NCBI GenBank assembly: GCA_029721435.1
Contig: CM056587.1
Span: forward strand, 14,479,667-14,543,666
From: Gymnothorax reevesii
Lineage: Eukaryota > Chordata > Actinopteri > Anguilliformes > Muraenidae
Length of the DNA stretch: 64,000 nt
Direction: 5' to 3'
The translations under genes were made by a program, and so were the position numbers. The notes beneath the pieces are model-generated. The model had not been told where the DNA came from. It saw only the letters and a list, made by a program, of their open reading frames with translations, and searched no databases. Positions 12,790-24,869 of the stretch are shown piece by piece (positions within the stretch are counted from its first letter, which is position 1; every line of letters starts with the position of its first letter).

Positions 12790-13190
12790 TCCCTGTAGAA
12801 AAATTCCACTTCAGGGTGATTTGATTGAGGTAGCCTATTTAAATATGCAAAAAGGATTAACAAAGTTATATATTCAAGATTATCAGGGCCAAGTTCTGTT
12901 TGCAAATTTTTGGGTCACAGATGGAACTTAGCCAAGGGTAAATTTAACACTGATATTAGGAAATATTTTTTCCGCACAGAGAGTGATCTCAGTGTGGAAT
13001 AGCTCGTCTGGCCATGTCGTTGAGGCAGAAACTCTGGGAGTTTTCAATTCCAGGCTTGATACAGTGCTTGATACCATCTAGTCCTTCAACTATCCAAAAT
13101 GTTAGGTTTACTTTAGTGATAGAAAAATGGCAAGCCCAGGTGGGCTGAATGGTCCGTTCTCACTACTCATGTTATGTTAAACAATTAAGT
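12790..13190 (+). pseudogene. LINE C-terminal remnant and 3' end (second piece)
   Basis: The frames read LQGDLIEVAYLNMQKGLTKLY, minus its last residue, then, after damage, IRKYFFRTESDLSVWNSS and VVEAETLGVFNSRLD. These match the 'RGDLIEvyKil..G', 'R..fFs.R.V..WNsLP..vV.A.sl..FK..LD' tail of LINE polyproteins. The 3' end, GGTGGGCTGAATGGTCCGTT then CTCATGTTATGTT, is also typical. The piece at 11889 is the same ORF, separated by MITE insertions. Confidence 0.65.
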
Positions 13191-14983
13191 CAATTATATT
13201 GCCTATGTTTGCCATGTTGCAGACTCATTCCTTCAGGCCAAACTGAGGTTTGTGGGACTAATATTGCAGTCTTCATTTTCATTTCTTATTGATTGCATCT
13301 CCAAATTCCCAATGTTATTGCAAAATCCACCCCACACACATTACCATCAGTTACCTGACAGGGATTCTGTAAGTCTTTCTGTTGTGTTGAACCTCTCAAA
13401 TTCTGCCCTTCTGTAGAGCCCTGATTTCAATCCCAGGCCCTCTTCTGCACCAAAAACTCATAAGGCCTCTTGCATATCAGCAGCCGAGTAGACATTGGTG
13501 GGCACAATCACCTTATTCCAGCATTTGATGCAGTCGCTGAGGCGAAGGGTGAGTGACATACCTTCCCATTCCAGATGGCTGGAAGGTAGCGCTGTCTGTT
13601 TTTCACACCTTATTTTTATATTGCTATGCAAACAACACATGTCATCCACCTGCCATGGCTCTTCTGAAGACATCCAAGAATTAGTTTTGCTCACTGAATA
13701 TTGAAGTCTCTGGTTTATTTATATATTATTATACAGCAGGTGGTTGCTTCATTGCCTTGGGTGAAGACAAGTGTTGCCATAATCATCAAAATAAATCCCA
13801 CTAAAACTGCTGGCTCTTCAGTTAACCTTACAATGCTCAACTAGTGTTGTTGTGATTATTGGAATTTCGCTCTGCTGAAAAGAACACATTCTACCCTTTT
13901 GGAACTGCATGAGTGATACACCTCCACATGCTCAAACTCAAACATTCCTCAAGAATTTTTGTTGCCTACTTTACACAGTACTGAGATTGCGGTATTTTAG
14001 TCTATCATTTTCGGCCCATGGCTGGCATCACAAAAGAAAACGGTAGTCTATATGTCACATGACAATGCAATTCTAATGTTTTCTGTCATGAAATTATTAC
14101 AAAGAAAATAATGAACTCTTGCAAATAAAGCGAGGAGAAATTTCGTTTCCACCAAACGCAAAACAAAATTTCTCCTCGCTTTATTTGCGGGAGTATGGCC
14201 GCAGGATCACTTCCATCCTTTTGCTTTGAAGATTTGCCTCTCCGTTGTCACCAAGAAAAGGTTTACATTCAGTTCTGTGGGAGATTAACTAGGTAGAGGA
14301 TTGGCACGCAAATTCACGCCAATAGCAATGCCAGTAAAGTGTTGAGAATTGTTTACACTCAAGGGACGATACTTCCTGAAATCTTAAAAAATTATCAACA
14401 ACATGGCGGTGCTAATGTTGCTATGCTAATGTCACAAACATTTTATTATAAACATTGTGTACGCTTGAGAATAGAAATATTCACCAAATGTATGATTTTG
14501 TCATATCTGATGTTGTGCTAGACCACTATATTATTATTATTATTATTTTCGTAAAACAGTGTTACATTGCTTTTTTATTTGATACAGCTAGCCTGCTAGC
14601 TACCAAGTTAAGCAGCGATCTCGCGTTTCTCATTATCTCAAGCAATGCCGCTAACTGCGGTTTGAGTATGTGGCTGGGTAGCCTGGCTAGCCAATGTTGC
14701 TGCCACTTCTTTATTCGCGCAAAATTTTTGCTCGGCATGAATATTTTGAGGTAGAGTGAAATGCTAATTTCGTGCATTCCACTTCTCCGGCGTGATTGGC
14801 ACCGTGCAGCACGAACTAGTGTCTTTATGCGTGTATTCATATCTTTGCATTGACTTGGCATGTAATCTCCTCCTGCGAAAAATTCGTTTTGCGTTTGTTT
14901 CAAAACACAGCATAATAAAGCCTGAGAGACTAATCGGAATAAGACAAGTATCAAGCAGATTTTTTTAATTGGCATATTAATTC
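13191..14983. other. No gene; possible inverted-repeat element
   Basis: No coding exon was recognised. A strong hairpin at 14115-14190 (CAAATAAAGCGAGGAGAAAT against its complement) lies next to ACCAAACGCAAAACAAAATT. An inverted, diverged match to the latter occurs at 14876-14906 (AATTCGTTTTGCGTTTGTTT). Together they could mark an old element of about 800 bp. Confidence 0.4.
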
Positions 14984-15376
14984 TTACCCAGATAGCATAC
15001 GGATGTGGGCCACATCAGGCAATGATCCGGCACTTTTGGCATTCTTTTGGCCTGGACAAAATAGATGTGAGCCTAAAGTGGCCCATGTGGTAAATGCTGA
15101 ATTTGGCCCAAATATCACAAAACAAATATGGCCCACAATTGGCAAATATTTGGCAGAGTGACAATAGTCAGTCTGTAAGTGAACCAAAACTGGCCCACAT
15201 TTGCTGCATCATATGCTCTTGGCTGACATCTGGCATTGTGATGGTTTGGTTGTGGCCAAGTTCTGGCAAATGGGAGCGGAGCGCCCAAGTGCCATCATTC
15301 CATGGGGTATGTGGGCCGGATGAACATGTCAGGTGTGGGCCGGATATGGACCAGAAGAATTTTGCTACCTGGGTAA
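14984..15376. mobile_element. MITE with TTACCCAG/CTGGGTAA ends
   Basis: The segment starts TTACCCAGATAGCATA and ends TGCTACCTGGGTAA, imperfect terminal inverted repeats. The interior repeatedly uses TGGGCC/GGCCCA words (about ten times). There is no coding capacity, and the target duplication is unclear, so the superfamily is left open. Confidence 0.65.
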
Positions 15377-15574
15377 GTACTGTTCTGATTGTCAAATCAG
15401 ATTTTTTTTTAAACTTTTTACTTTTTAGTTATTTTTATGACCATTCCACATTTGTGAATCTCAATAGCTTTCTGTAAGAAATTACTGCTGTATTAATTTA
15501 TCTTTTCCATGGTGATAGATGACTGAAGGAATTCAAGACATTCAAATCATGATGGGGAATGTAAAAAGGTAAAA

Positions 15575-15760
15575 CATGAACTGGAATCATTTAAATTTTA
15601 TTTAAAAAATGTAGTGGTCCCAATAATTGTGCCACTCCTTTTTGAGGAAATAAACTTCTTTTAGGATAAGACTACTTTTAATTTTATTTCAATAATTTTG
15701 TTAAAATTCAAGTTTACTTTCACATTAACATTTTGAATTAAAGATAGGGAGGGTTAAGAG
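15575..15760. mobile_element. Tc1-like element end fragment
   Basis: AT-rich DNA with GTGGTCCCAATAATTGTGCC, a phrase of Tc1-type terminal regions in fish, without a transposase frame. Boundaries are approximate. Confidence 0.4.
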
Positions 15761-16189
15761 CATTTTTTATTTCTTTTGTAGTGAATGTTTACCAAGCAAG
15801 GCTTGCGCTTCCCATATTTTTGTCTCCAGCCAGTTGGGCTTGTGACAGAAAAAAAAGTCATGAGCCCACGGAAGTTTTTACAAGCCTCACTGAAAAAAGT
15901 GCAAATTTTATTTTAAATCCTTTATATAAATCAAAAAGAAATTTAAGAGAAATAAAAATACTAACAGTTTAAATGAAACTGATTATTTCATACATCTTCT
16001 GATCATTTACACGGTGCAGTTAAGAGTCAACTAAAGAAACACCTGAGGTTTTCAGGAAAGTGGCGTTACTATTATTTTTGTATTTATTTAGGCTGCTTAC
16101 TATTTACTGTACTTTTGGTATTTTTATTTCAAACTGCATCATGTTACCCGCCGTCCCATCTAAGCAAGTGTAGGAATCACTCATGCGCT

Positions 16190-16275
16190 CACCAATGAGT
16201 GTGTGAATGTCTGTGGACTGTGAGTGGAAACCGCAAAGACGGGGAAAACATGCAAACTCCACCCTGAAACTTATT
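16190..16275 (-). mobile_element. SINE body fragment
   Basis: Read on the minus strand, the piece gives GTTTGCATGTTTTCCCCGTC then GCGGTTTCCACTCACAGTCC, the body of the tRNA-SINE family seen at 8527. Head and tail are missing. Confidence 0.6.
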
Positions 16276-17830
16276 CTTAAGAATGCTACAGAAATCCATC
16301 CAATAAGTAATCGACCGTTTAGACCTTTTCTGGAAAGTCGTTCGCCTATAAGCTGCATGATATGGAAGTACAGTGACATGAATGAATGATCAAAATTTCA
16401 TGTAATCTTATCATTTTTAGCTTCCTTAATTCTGTAAACCATCAGGCATTTTTAAAAACAAGGTATCTTCTGTCTTGCATTCCTGCAGTTGGTTCTGTTG
16501 GCCCTCTCTATAACTCTGTCTGCCTGGAATCACTGCAGCATCTTTAGCCAGGTTATCAGTGCAGTTTGTTCAGCTTCTTCTCTTTAAAGGGATTTGTGTG
16601 GACAGGATTCTGGATCAGTTATTGCCCTGATCAAGATCATTTCTGTCTTTCGTGCTGAGAATCTAATTTCTTGTCGTTGAAGTAAGTTTTTGGGTGACTG
16701 ACTGCTGCAAGATGTAGCCCAGTGAAGTTTGAGGCATTTGGTGGGATCTGAGAAGACAAGATAAGATGCCTCAGCACTCTTCAGAATTAATTCTGCTGCT
16801 GAAATCTTTGGTCACATCATCAGCAAAGAATGTCCAGTTCCAGTGGCAGTCATACATGCCCGCGCCACACTATTGCTCTACATCTATAATGTTCCACCGA
16901 TCAGTGGGGTGCTTTGGACCATACATCAGTCCAACAGATCTATGTCTGAATTCTGAAACATCTTTTATATCTGTTGGACAGCTGATGTGTTTTTTTTTCC
17001 TCAACAGTGAGTACTGATAGACCTGCTGAAAAATTGTCTTTCATACTTTACAGTATGACGTTATTCATGCAGGTAACTGAGCTGACCCATTAATTTATTT
17101 ATTTATCTTTCATACAGTACCAGTTTATTTTGACTCAGTTTATAGTTTTTCTATGTCCTTAGCTAATTTGTTTTGATTTTTTGATTGCCTTCATTTTATT
17201 TGTTATTTGGCCTGTTTATTTGGTATTGATTGGCAGCACTAGGAGTACGGTGGAAAGGTTTTGGGCACATTTAAAGCAATTTTGTAGGGCAAATATGCTA
17301 GCAAAAATAGTGAAATTGAAAGGTTTTAATGACTGAGAAATGTACACAGAGCTGTCAACTGCTAAAAACTAAATCTAACCAATATTTGGTGTGATTGTAT
17401 ACTTTGCCTAAAAATTTGGGACACTGTCCAGTTGTATGATAGCTTTATAAAATTATTGGTTGGCTTTTTGCTTGCTTGCCACCCTTCCCCTGCAGGCTGA
17501 CTGGCTCACTTGCCTCTATCCATCCAAATAATTGCAAACACATATGATAATGTGTGACTTCAGGGCTCTGTTAAGACTGCATTGTCTGTATCAACTGTTT
17601 TTAATGAAATTCAAACATTCATTCGTAAAACTATCTTTTAAATTAGCATTTTGAATTTCAAATGTAGTTTTTATCTCCAGCAACCCCAATGTGCAAAACA
17701 AAAAGGAAACATCTAAAGCCTGATGTAAATTCAAGAAATGCAGGTTTCCAGACTTTTGCACATAATATGCATTTACCCACTACAGTCACAGCCAAATTTG
17801 AGAGGATATACTTGTCAGAATCAGTTCATG
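16276..17830. other. No gene recognised
   Basis: Moderately complex DNA without recognisable exons. The part at 16440-17040 looks like an old dispersed repeat, but no diagnostic motif was found. Confidence 0.4.
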
Positions 17831-19540
17831 CGACCCAATGAAATTCCATGATATAAGATTTCAGTTTCTGGACCTGTCTTCCAGAACCGTTTCGAATTTT
17901 CAAACACAGTCAGCACCAAGGCCACTCCTCGATATAAATTTATGCCTAATTAATACTGAGATTGTAAAATCGAACGACTCAATTGCTGGGATGGAAGGCT
18001 TTTACATTTTATCCGACTCTATTGGGACCACTTATAGCCCTCGCATAGCTTGGGATTTGTGGCATTTTCTCTCACGTTTTTCTGAGTTTTGAAGTGCGCG
18101 TTCATGCATACACAAGATCATTTTCATAAATTAAACCTCGTTGTCGGAACATCTGCGACTCAGTCGTCTTACAGGAGATTGCGGCCTCCTTATAGGCTAC
18201 CCAGATGAGTGAGTCTTGACCGTGGCAGTTGGGGTTGGAACGAAGTTATTGTTCAATTTAATGCAGACAGTGGGGCTTGTCGTTTGGCAATTCTCTGCTT
18301 CTTTTAATTTCGTTGAATAGTTCGTCAATTGAAAAAAATATGTATATATATTTTGAGGCTCTTATTTCAGTTTGCACCGTGAGTGGGCTGGTCGAAGAAA
18401 GAGGAACATTCAGCGAGGGAGCCAATAATATCGAGAGATAGAAGTGTCTCAGTACTTCATGTCCGACAATTAATGACATAAAATACATTTCTTATTTTTA
18501 TCTTTTGCTTAATGCTTTTTAGGGACTGCACTGTTCTGAAAATGAGGCAAACTCAGCGTCCGTATTGAATTGAGGCGATTGGCGCCAAATTATAGGACAA
18601 CTGACCGGCTGGCTAGCCTACTTTTTGTCCTGCAAGTGAAAACACTACATCTCTGCAGAAAAATAACCGATGGTTTCCATATTAAAATAGCCGTGTAGGA
18701 CCCCAGCTTTTCTCGCAGCATTTTTGAGATATCAGTGAGACATTTGGCCGGGAGAATTTACATGTAGGCTTCTGTACATGCTGATGTGTGATTCACGAGT
18801 GTCCATTCAGACACAGGGATCTCAGCTATTTCTGTTTGAATAATTTCCGCCATGAAGTTACGGCACATTATTAACTGTGACACAATGGTATGGAATTATA
18901 GCCTAAATTGGAATAAATGGCTTTATTCAAGAAGCAATTGTTGTGTTTCACGAATCAATACAAATAGAAAGAAATCATGTTGAAGAAGCATATAAACACT
19001 GTCTGAAATTGACTATATACAAAGTTTTGGAATAAGGCATTTAATGACCTATCGTACCATGGCAAAGTGAACTAGCAACTCTTAACATGTATGTAGGCTA
19101 TAGCGATTGTCTCAATTATCGGTGGATATAGCTAAATCGTCACCTCGTTGCAGGCAGCTGATTATACACAAAAGTGATGTTATTAAGTCCTCTTCAACTA
19201 TCATAAAATGGACTAGAAAATAATGTCATATGACGGGTCCGTATATATTTTCATTGCAATAGGACTTGCTGGTTCCGATTTCGCATTGATGCCATCGTGA
19301 AATAGGCTATAGATTACTAAACATAGCGGATGGATACCTACTTCTGGGGCCAGAAAAAAACATTTCGCACTCCTGTCTAAACTCTTATGCCATTAGACAG
19401 CAAACTAACCTACTTTTTATATAATTTTGCTACCCTGCATCTGTTAAAGGAGTAGGCTATAGGACACCAGGCCAATAGGAATCTTAATAATTGACTCTAT
19501 GAACACAATTAACAACAGTGTGTTTCCAAAGAATGAAGAA
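17831..19540. other. Low-repeat DNA downstream of neurod1, candidate regulatory
   Basis: No gene or transposon was recognised. The sequence is non-repetitive, with homeodomain-type TAATTA motifs (for example near 17947) and balanced composition around 17840-18200, unlike the mobile DNA on its left. It could contain conserved non-coding elements of the neurod1 locus. This is an inference from texture only. Confidence 0.3.
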
Positions 19541-19544
19541 ATGT

Positions 19545-19871
19545 TGGTTGAAAAATATATCTTTATTTAACTAACGGCCCATTGTTTATTTTAAGAATTG
19601 CATAGTTTCCAAATTATTGCTTGTGACTTCGTTACATGACCCACATGATTCTGTTTACTTATAGTGGTCGCATCAAATTCCCATTCAGAGCTGATTAGAA
19701 GCGTTAGGTAGGCTATAACACAAAGGTGAATATGAATGCATTCCCAGTTATTTCAAATACGGTATAAATGATACGCACATTAGTTTAAAAAAAGTGCCAT
19801 ATTTGCAATTTGGCGTACAATACCCCATTGCTTTGATACTGATCCAGAATTTTGCTCACAACGATAAACTA
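19545..19871 (-). other. neurod1: neurod1 3' UTR (minimum) with poly(A) signal
   Basis: After the stop codon, the minus strand runs AT-rich to AATAAA signals at 19567-19562 and again near 19590-19585. Cleavage just past the first of these would give a 3' UTR of about 330 nt. More signals further downstream (for example near 18498-18490) could give longer forms. The end point is inferred, not observed. Confidence 0.4.
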
Positions 19872-20942
19872 CTACTCGTGGAATATAGCGTTCAGTTGTG
19901 CGTTCATGAGTCTCTCGTGGTGAGAATGCCCGTCGAAAGACATAATGGTCTCCATCGGGACCTCGCCTCGAGGCGCGGAGCTTCCATAAAGAGAAGTGTG
20001 GCCCTGAGCAACCGCTAGGCCTGCGCCCGGATAGTGCATGGTGAAAGTGTAGTTCTTTTCGAATTCCAAAGGAGCCTCGTGCTTAAAGGAAAAGTTTCCG
20101 TTTACGCTCAAAGGTGGGCTCAGGGGTCCATCAAAGGAAGGGCTCGTGCAGTCAGTGAGCGGGGTCTCAAAGAAGGGCTCTAGCGCGCTTGCGTAAGGGT
20201 GTGACTTGACGTGAAAGATATTGGAGCTGTCCATTGTACCGTACGGGGGACTGGGAAGACCTGGGGTTTGGTAAGCATATGGATGTGAACTGATGAGACC
20301 GCCCCCCGTTTGCATGTGTGAAGATAATTCTTGGCCCTGTTCCGGAAGAAATGTTCTGGGGTTCAGCTGGAGACACCCCGCAACCAAATTTGTGGTTGGC
20401 TGAGACAGCCCCTTGCAGAGTGCCTGCACAAATGACATCAAATCCGGACTTTTACCTGACCGCAGGATCTCGGAAAGAGCCCATATGTAATTTTTTGCCA
20501 GCCGAAGTGTTTCGATTTTTGAAAGTTTCTGAGTTTTAGAATAACATGGAACAACTTTGCGCAAGCACTCCAGAGCATCATTGAGGCCATGCATTCGGTT
20601 CCTCTCCCGCGCATTAGCCTTCACGCGCCTCATTTTAAATCTCAGCAGGCGAGCTTTTGTCATTTTCTTTTTCTTGGGTCCACGCCTCTTAGGTTTCTTG
20701 TCGTCGCCGTCGTCTTCCTCCTCCTCCTCCTCCTCCTCATCTTCCTCCTCCTCGTCGTCATCTTCTTCAAGTCTATTAGCCATGTCTTCGCCATCATCTT
20801 TACAATTCGTCCTTACAGAGCTCCGCTCCTCGTTTTTGTTTTCCACGTCACATTCATCTTGTGAGCCAAGACACTCCTCATTCCAATTAGATGTGTCCTG
20901 AGACTCTGGCATCATGCTGTCCTCTAAGTACGATTTTGTCAT
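19872..20942 (-). CDS. neurod1: NeuroD1, neurogenic differentiation bHLH factor
   Basis: Nuclear bHLH transcription activator that pairs with E proteins (TCF3/4/12) on CANNTG E-boxes to drive neuronal, retinal and pancreatic endocrine differentiation. The 356-residue frame is intact in one exon. An acidic run spans residues 55-81 and is encoded by a GAG/GAC-rich triplet tract. Then come the basic nuclear signal [11 protein letters not shown] (83-93), the basic region [14 protein letters not shown] (108-121), helix-loop-helix to about 160, and the NeuroD-specific domain with [20 protein letters not shown] (170-189) and [20 protein letters not shown] (268-287). It ends [10 protein letters not shown]. 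The start is taken at MTKSY, as in other vertebrates; an adjacent upstream ATG (20945) has a T at -3, the chosen one an A. In-frame TTG ACA GGA upstream crosses the splice acceptor and is not coding. Paralogues NeuroD2/4/6 fit less well at the N-terminus. Confidence 0.97.
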   Translation of the reverse strand: MTKSYLEDSMMPESQDTSNWNEECLGSQDECDVENKNEERSSVRTNCKDDGEDMANRLEEDDDEEEEDEEEEEEEEDDGDDKKPKRRGPKKKKMTKARLLRFKMRRVKANARERNRMHGLNDALECLRKVVPCYSKTQKLSKIETLRLAKNYIWALSEILRSGKSPDLMSFVQALCKGLSQPTTNLVAGCLQLNPRTFLPEQGQELSSHMQTGGGLISSHPYAYQTPGLPSPPYGTMDSSNIFHVKSHPYASALEPFFETPLTDCTSPSFDGPLSPPLSVNGNFSFKHEAPLEFEKNYTFTMHYPGAGLAVAQGHTSLYGSSAPRGEVPMETIMSFDGHSHHERLMNAQLNAIFHE

Positions 20943-20950
20943 CATAAATC
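20943..20950 (-). other. neurod1: neurod1 exon 2 5' UTR and splice acceptor
   Basis: On the minus strand, CTCTTTTTTGACAG is followed by GATTTATGATG: a good polypyrimidine tract and AG acceptor at 20952-20951. Exon 2 therefore begins at 20950, eight bases before the chosen ATG. An intron ending just before the start codon is the standard NEUROD1 gene structure. Confidence 0.85.
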
Positions 20951-21741
20951 CTGTCAAAAAAGAGAGGCAAATTCGTTTCTAAAGTAAATTGTCTCCAAAA
21001 ATGTTCCAGTTTCCAAATCTTCTGGACAAAATCATTAGTGAAAAAAACAACATACTATACATGTTACATGTTCAGCATACAACATACTACAACATACTGT
21101 CTGATTGAATAAGCCGTCAGCCGAAAGTATAAAATCGGAGCCTTTTACATCTCACAATGCCATTATGTAACCAAGCGTGGATAAGAAGATTAAACTCTTA
21201 AAAATTGCTCAGGCAAATAAATTAGTCCTTGCACATAATCTTGTTTTAATAATAACAGCATTATATTCCAGAGGACAGCCACGCAATCATCTGTCCAATC
21301 CTATTTAGGAAAAAAAAAAAATAATAAAAATAATAATAATGATTAAAACAATAATAATAATTATTATTATTATTATTATTATTATTATTGTTTTTGTTGT
21401 TGTTGTCTGTTTCATAAAAAAAAGATTATTATTATTAGTAATAGTATTATTTTTAGTTATAGTATTATTATTAGTTGGATATAAAGCAGTAGTCATAGTA
21501 GTAGCCTTGCATTTCATTATTAATATAATACATTGATCAGTAGTTAACTAATATCTGCTATTTTTGTCAATAGTGTTTAATTTGCTCCTAAGGAGAAAAA
21601 AATAAATATTATTGGCACGAATATCAAAATGAGCTTGAGATTTTTTGCAATATTTTTAAACGAAAAAGAGCACTATGCGTATCTGAAACATGTTCGCCTA
21701 TTATTATTGCTTACAGTCATTTGGTTTATAAAGGAGCCTAC
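20951..21741 (-). other. neurod1: neurod1 5' UTR intron (791 bp)
   Basis: It begins GTAGGC at 21741 and ends at the acceptor at 20951. It contains an AAT/ATT palindromic microsatellite (21338-21390) and TAG/TTA-rich DNA, with no transposon seen. Confidence 0.7.
21338..21390. repeat. (AAT)n-(ATT)n palindromic microsatellite
   Basis: AAT units turn into about ten ATT units within the neurod1 intron, the same inverted arrangement as at 6158-6222. Open frames of poly-Ile on both strands here are artefacts. Confidence 0.9.
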
Positions 21742-21818
21742 CTCTTAGCCTTACTGTAAATCTTGTTCAGAGAGTTGCATGCCGTCTTTGGCGTGTGGTG
21801 GTCCGGAGCGGTGTATAT
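21742..21818 (-). other. neurod1: neurod1 non-coding exon 1 (predicted)
   Basis: The 3' edge is set by the donor CTAAGAG|GTAGGC. The 5' edge is estimated as about 30 bp downstream of the TATA box, giving roughly 75 nt. The exon has no ATG in a long frame. It matches the known two-exon NEUROD1 layout, but the start site is a prediction. Confidence 0.55.
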
Positions 21819-21841
21819 TGCTTGGCGGAGTGATGCTCCCG

Positions 21842-21848
21842 TTATATA
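21842..21848 (-). promoter_or_regulatory. neurod1: neurod1 TATA box
   Basis: The minus strand reads GCTATATAACGGG about 100 bp upstream of the exon 1 donor. The NEUROD1 promoter of mammals is likewise TATA-containing. Confidence 0.7.
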
Positions 21849-21950
21849 GCCGTGCTGCTGATGCTGAGATCCCAGCATGTTCATCTATCCCTGCGGTTAC
21901 CTTAGCCCCGATGCCTTGCCGCAGGCTCCGCCTCTTTTCCCCGGCACACG

Positions 21951-21995
21951 CCATATGGTGAACCACGTCAGGCAAACGGGCCTAAGCGTCACGTG
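21951..21995 (-). promoter_or_regulatory. neurod1: neurod1 proximal E-boxes
   Basis: GCCATATGG (CATATG at 21952-21957) and TCACGTGAC (CACGTG at 21990-21995) lie 100-150 bp upstream of the TATA box. Promoter E-boxes of NEUROD1 are known targets of neurogenin and of NeuroD1 itself. The CATATG core matches a preferred binding site of these factors. Occupancy is inferred. Confidence 0.55.
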
Positions 21996-21999
21996 ACAT

Positions 22000-24829
22000 G
22001 TTCCATTTGTATTCAACAAGAGTTTTCTGTTTCCAGGCCTTTGTGCCGCCATCTGTCGCCAGTTAGAAACTCTGTGGACCTGTTTGTGACCGCAGGATGG
22101 ATTAACCCTTTCAACCATGCAAGACATAGGCTTCTAAATAACAAATCCATGCATTTAGATGACCTTGAAGTTGTGTTCATAAGGTTGTGGAAGCTGTGAT
22201 TTAGTTGGCTGTGGGTCATGAATGCATCTTCAGCATCATCATCACCTCCATCACCAACAACATAAGCTGTCCTAACAAGGACAGTATCTAGGCGAATGAT
22301 CAAGTGTTGTAGGCCAGTAGGTCAGACAGCAATGAGCGAAGGTTTAAGTTTGAAATAGCACCGTCTTCGGGGCCGCGGCTAATCCCGCCAATAATTGCGC
22401 GAGCGCCGAATTAGAGGCAGTGGTTCAGAGGTCTGCAAGTCCTTCAAAGGCCTAATGAGTCCTCTGTAGCACGCGAGCGGCACGCGAACTTACAAAAGCC
22501 CTTTTCACGGCTCAATAAGTTGACCCAACATCCGCACTCTGCTGTTTTTATTCTATCCCGGTTAAATAAATTGTCCGAATAAGAAAATAAGGAAAATAGC
22601 AGAATAAGTGAGCCTTAATAAAAATGACCGTGTAAATGTGAAACAAACTGACTGAATGCAATCAGAAGTATAGAAAAGCTTCTAACTTTGCGGACGGGAC
22701 ACGATGACACAGCGAAATCTGGTTAACCATCAAACATTTCAGGCCTATATGCATTCTTTTTTTCAGGTGGAATGCTTACTTTTGCTTTAGGCTACTCGAA
22801 GAAAAAAGCACTTTAGTGTTTTTTTTTTTTTAATCCATGCAATGAAACCTCCGCAATTCCTCCTACTTGCATAGGCTAATCCTTAATTAAAACGGTCTGG
22901 GTGGACATTGTACCGTCATACAGAAGTTCATGATTAAATGGTGAACACTGTCGGAAAAAGAGATGATAAGAGGTGTGAAAGACAAATTATCGGCAGCTAT
23001 CTGTGGGAGAATACGGTGTAGAAGTGTCTCCAGAATCAGTTAAATAAACCCGCGGTATTTGAATTTCAGCAAGATCGTATAGGCTATTAATTGTCAAATG
23101 CTTTCTCCTAAAATGTCCGACACATAGCCTATAATAAATGTAGCCTTTTCCTGTTTCTATTCGTAGGCTGCGTTTTCCATGAAATGATGCGGACCTTCAG
23201 GTTTTAAGTATGCTGACATTAACAGTGTTTGTCGGGCTAGGGTTCATAAATATTTAACATCCGTTAATAGCCGAGCGCAGATTCACAGAGCGGAGGTCGG
23301 TTGCTGTGATATCCAGGTAACCGCTGAGTGGCTAATCTTCCCCATAAAACCTGCTGGACAAAATCCCGACTTGCGGCCGCAGTTCTCTCGTTTTGTTTGC
23401 CTGCCTTTGCTGTTACCATGCTAACAGTACCTTTCAGGAAACAAGTTTTCTTCTGACAGCTACGCCATGAAGCTCAAGAGGAGAGGCGTGTTTTTTTCTT
23501 AGATATTTGCTTAGATATCAACACCGGACGACGCAAAATGAACAATAACTGCAAATGGCCAAACAAAATTAAGTTCTACAACAGTAACAGGGAATGGCAT
23601 TTCCCGGTCGTCAATCAGAGTTTTTTTTTATTTATTTATTTTTTAATTTTCTCTGAAAAGGCAGCCATTCCAGTTTTATATGCGACTAGTCAGACATACA
23701 ACCTGCTGGTAGTACATAATTGATATAAAGAAGGCTTTTACATCAAATATTCTGCGATTACAACGCTTAGCCTACATTGATAACAGAGTGTGTTAAATAT
23801 TTAAACTGCATCAATATAGGCTACATATTTATGGTTATAGTGTCGGCCTAATTAAAGCAGTGATAAGAACGAGAAAAAATAATTTTTTTTCTAAATCAAA
23901 CCCCACAGCCGTATCCTGCAAGGACCATTTAAAGAATAGTTTATTGTAAGAAAGTATAAGTACCGTAGTTTAATAATCAATTGATTAATATTTTATGCTA
24001 ATACTGCGATCAGTTGGAAACTGGATTTAAACGGAGGGCCTAATTTAAACGGAAGGCGAAGTGTCAGGACAAATCATTTTGTCAGTATAATCGCAAGAAA
24101 CTAAAAATAAAATTCCGAATTAAATTAGTATGGAGGACAAATACAGAGATGTCTTTTTGTGTTTCAAAAACGCGCAGCCAAACCAAAAGATGTAGCAAAT
24201 TACCAAAGAAAATACTATAGAGATATTAAATAGGCCTACTTTTGGCCATCCATGTCTCATATTTTATGCTGGCATTTGGATGGGGTCTTTTCTGAGTCGC
24301 AAAGATTGTCGTTGTCTACATTAAACACATTGGAGATTTGAGGTGTTCAGTTGCAAATATGTGCCCTTTTCGATTTGAGTTAAATATTGATGAGCCGAAA
24401 TTCGAAATCAGAAGGGCTTTTCTTTAGATGTTAACCCCGAGATCCTTTCGCTTGAATGGGCCGTTATTTACGTGCATTCGATGAGCCGCCTCATCATGAG
24501 ATTTTGGCCCTAATTATATGCTAAAATGCAAATGAGTATTATTAATTCGTTAGTTGATTATTTCTCGAGAATTTTCATGTAACATATCAGGGCCTTTAAT
24601 TTTTTTTAACTCATGCATCAATGACTGAGGCAGAGTAGACTACCTTTACCATGATAAAGAAAAAAAAGTAAAAATGCATTTTCAGGCTAAACCATTTTAT
24701 CAACAACCAATAGCCGCCTCGAAGTAATCCTAACTCTAACCACACAATGCACTCGGAACACGCTAGTGCTGCTCTCACAGCTAAAGTTTTGTAAAGGCAA
24801 ATATTTCCATAACAAACAGTAGGCCTATC

Positions 24830-24869
<40 letters not shown>

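Noticed and set aside
1..19540. cerkl exons expected by synteny
   Set aside because: No ceramide-kinase-like peptide was recognised on either strand; the gene may lie further left.
20557..20901. 114-codon plus-strand serine-rich frame
   Set aside because: Antisense of the neurod1 acidic tract (GAG/GAC triplets).
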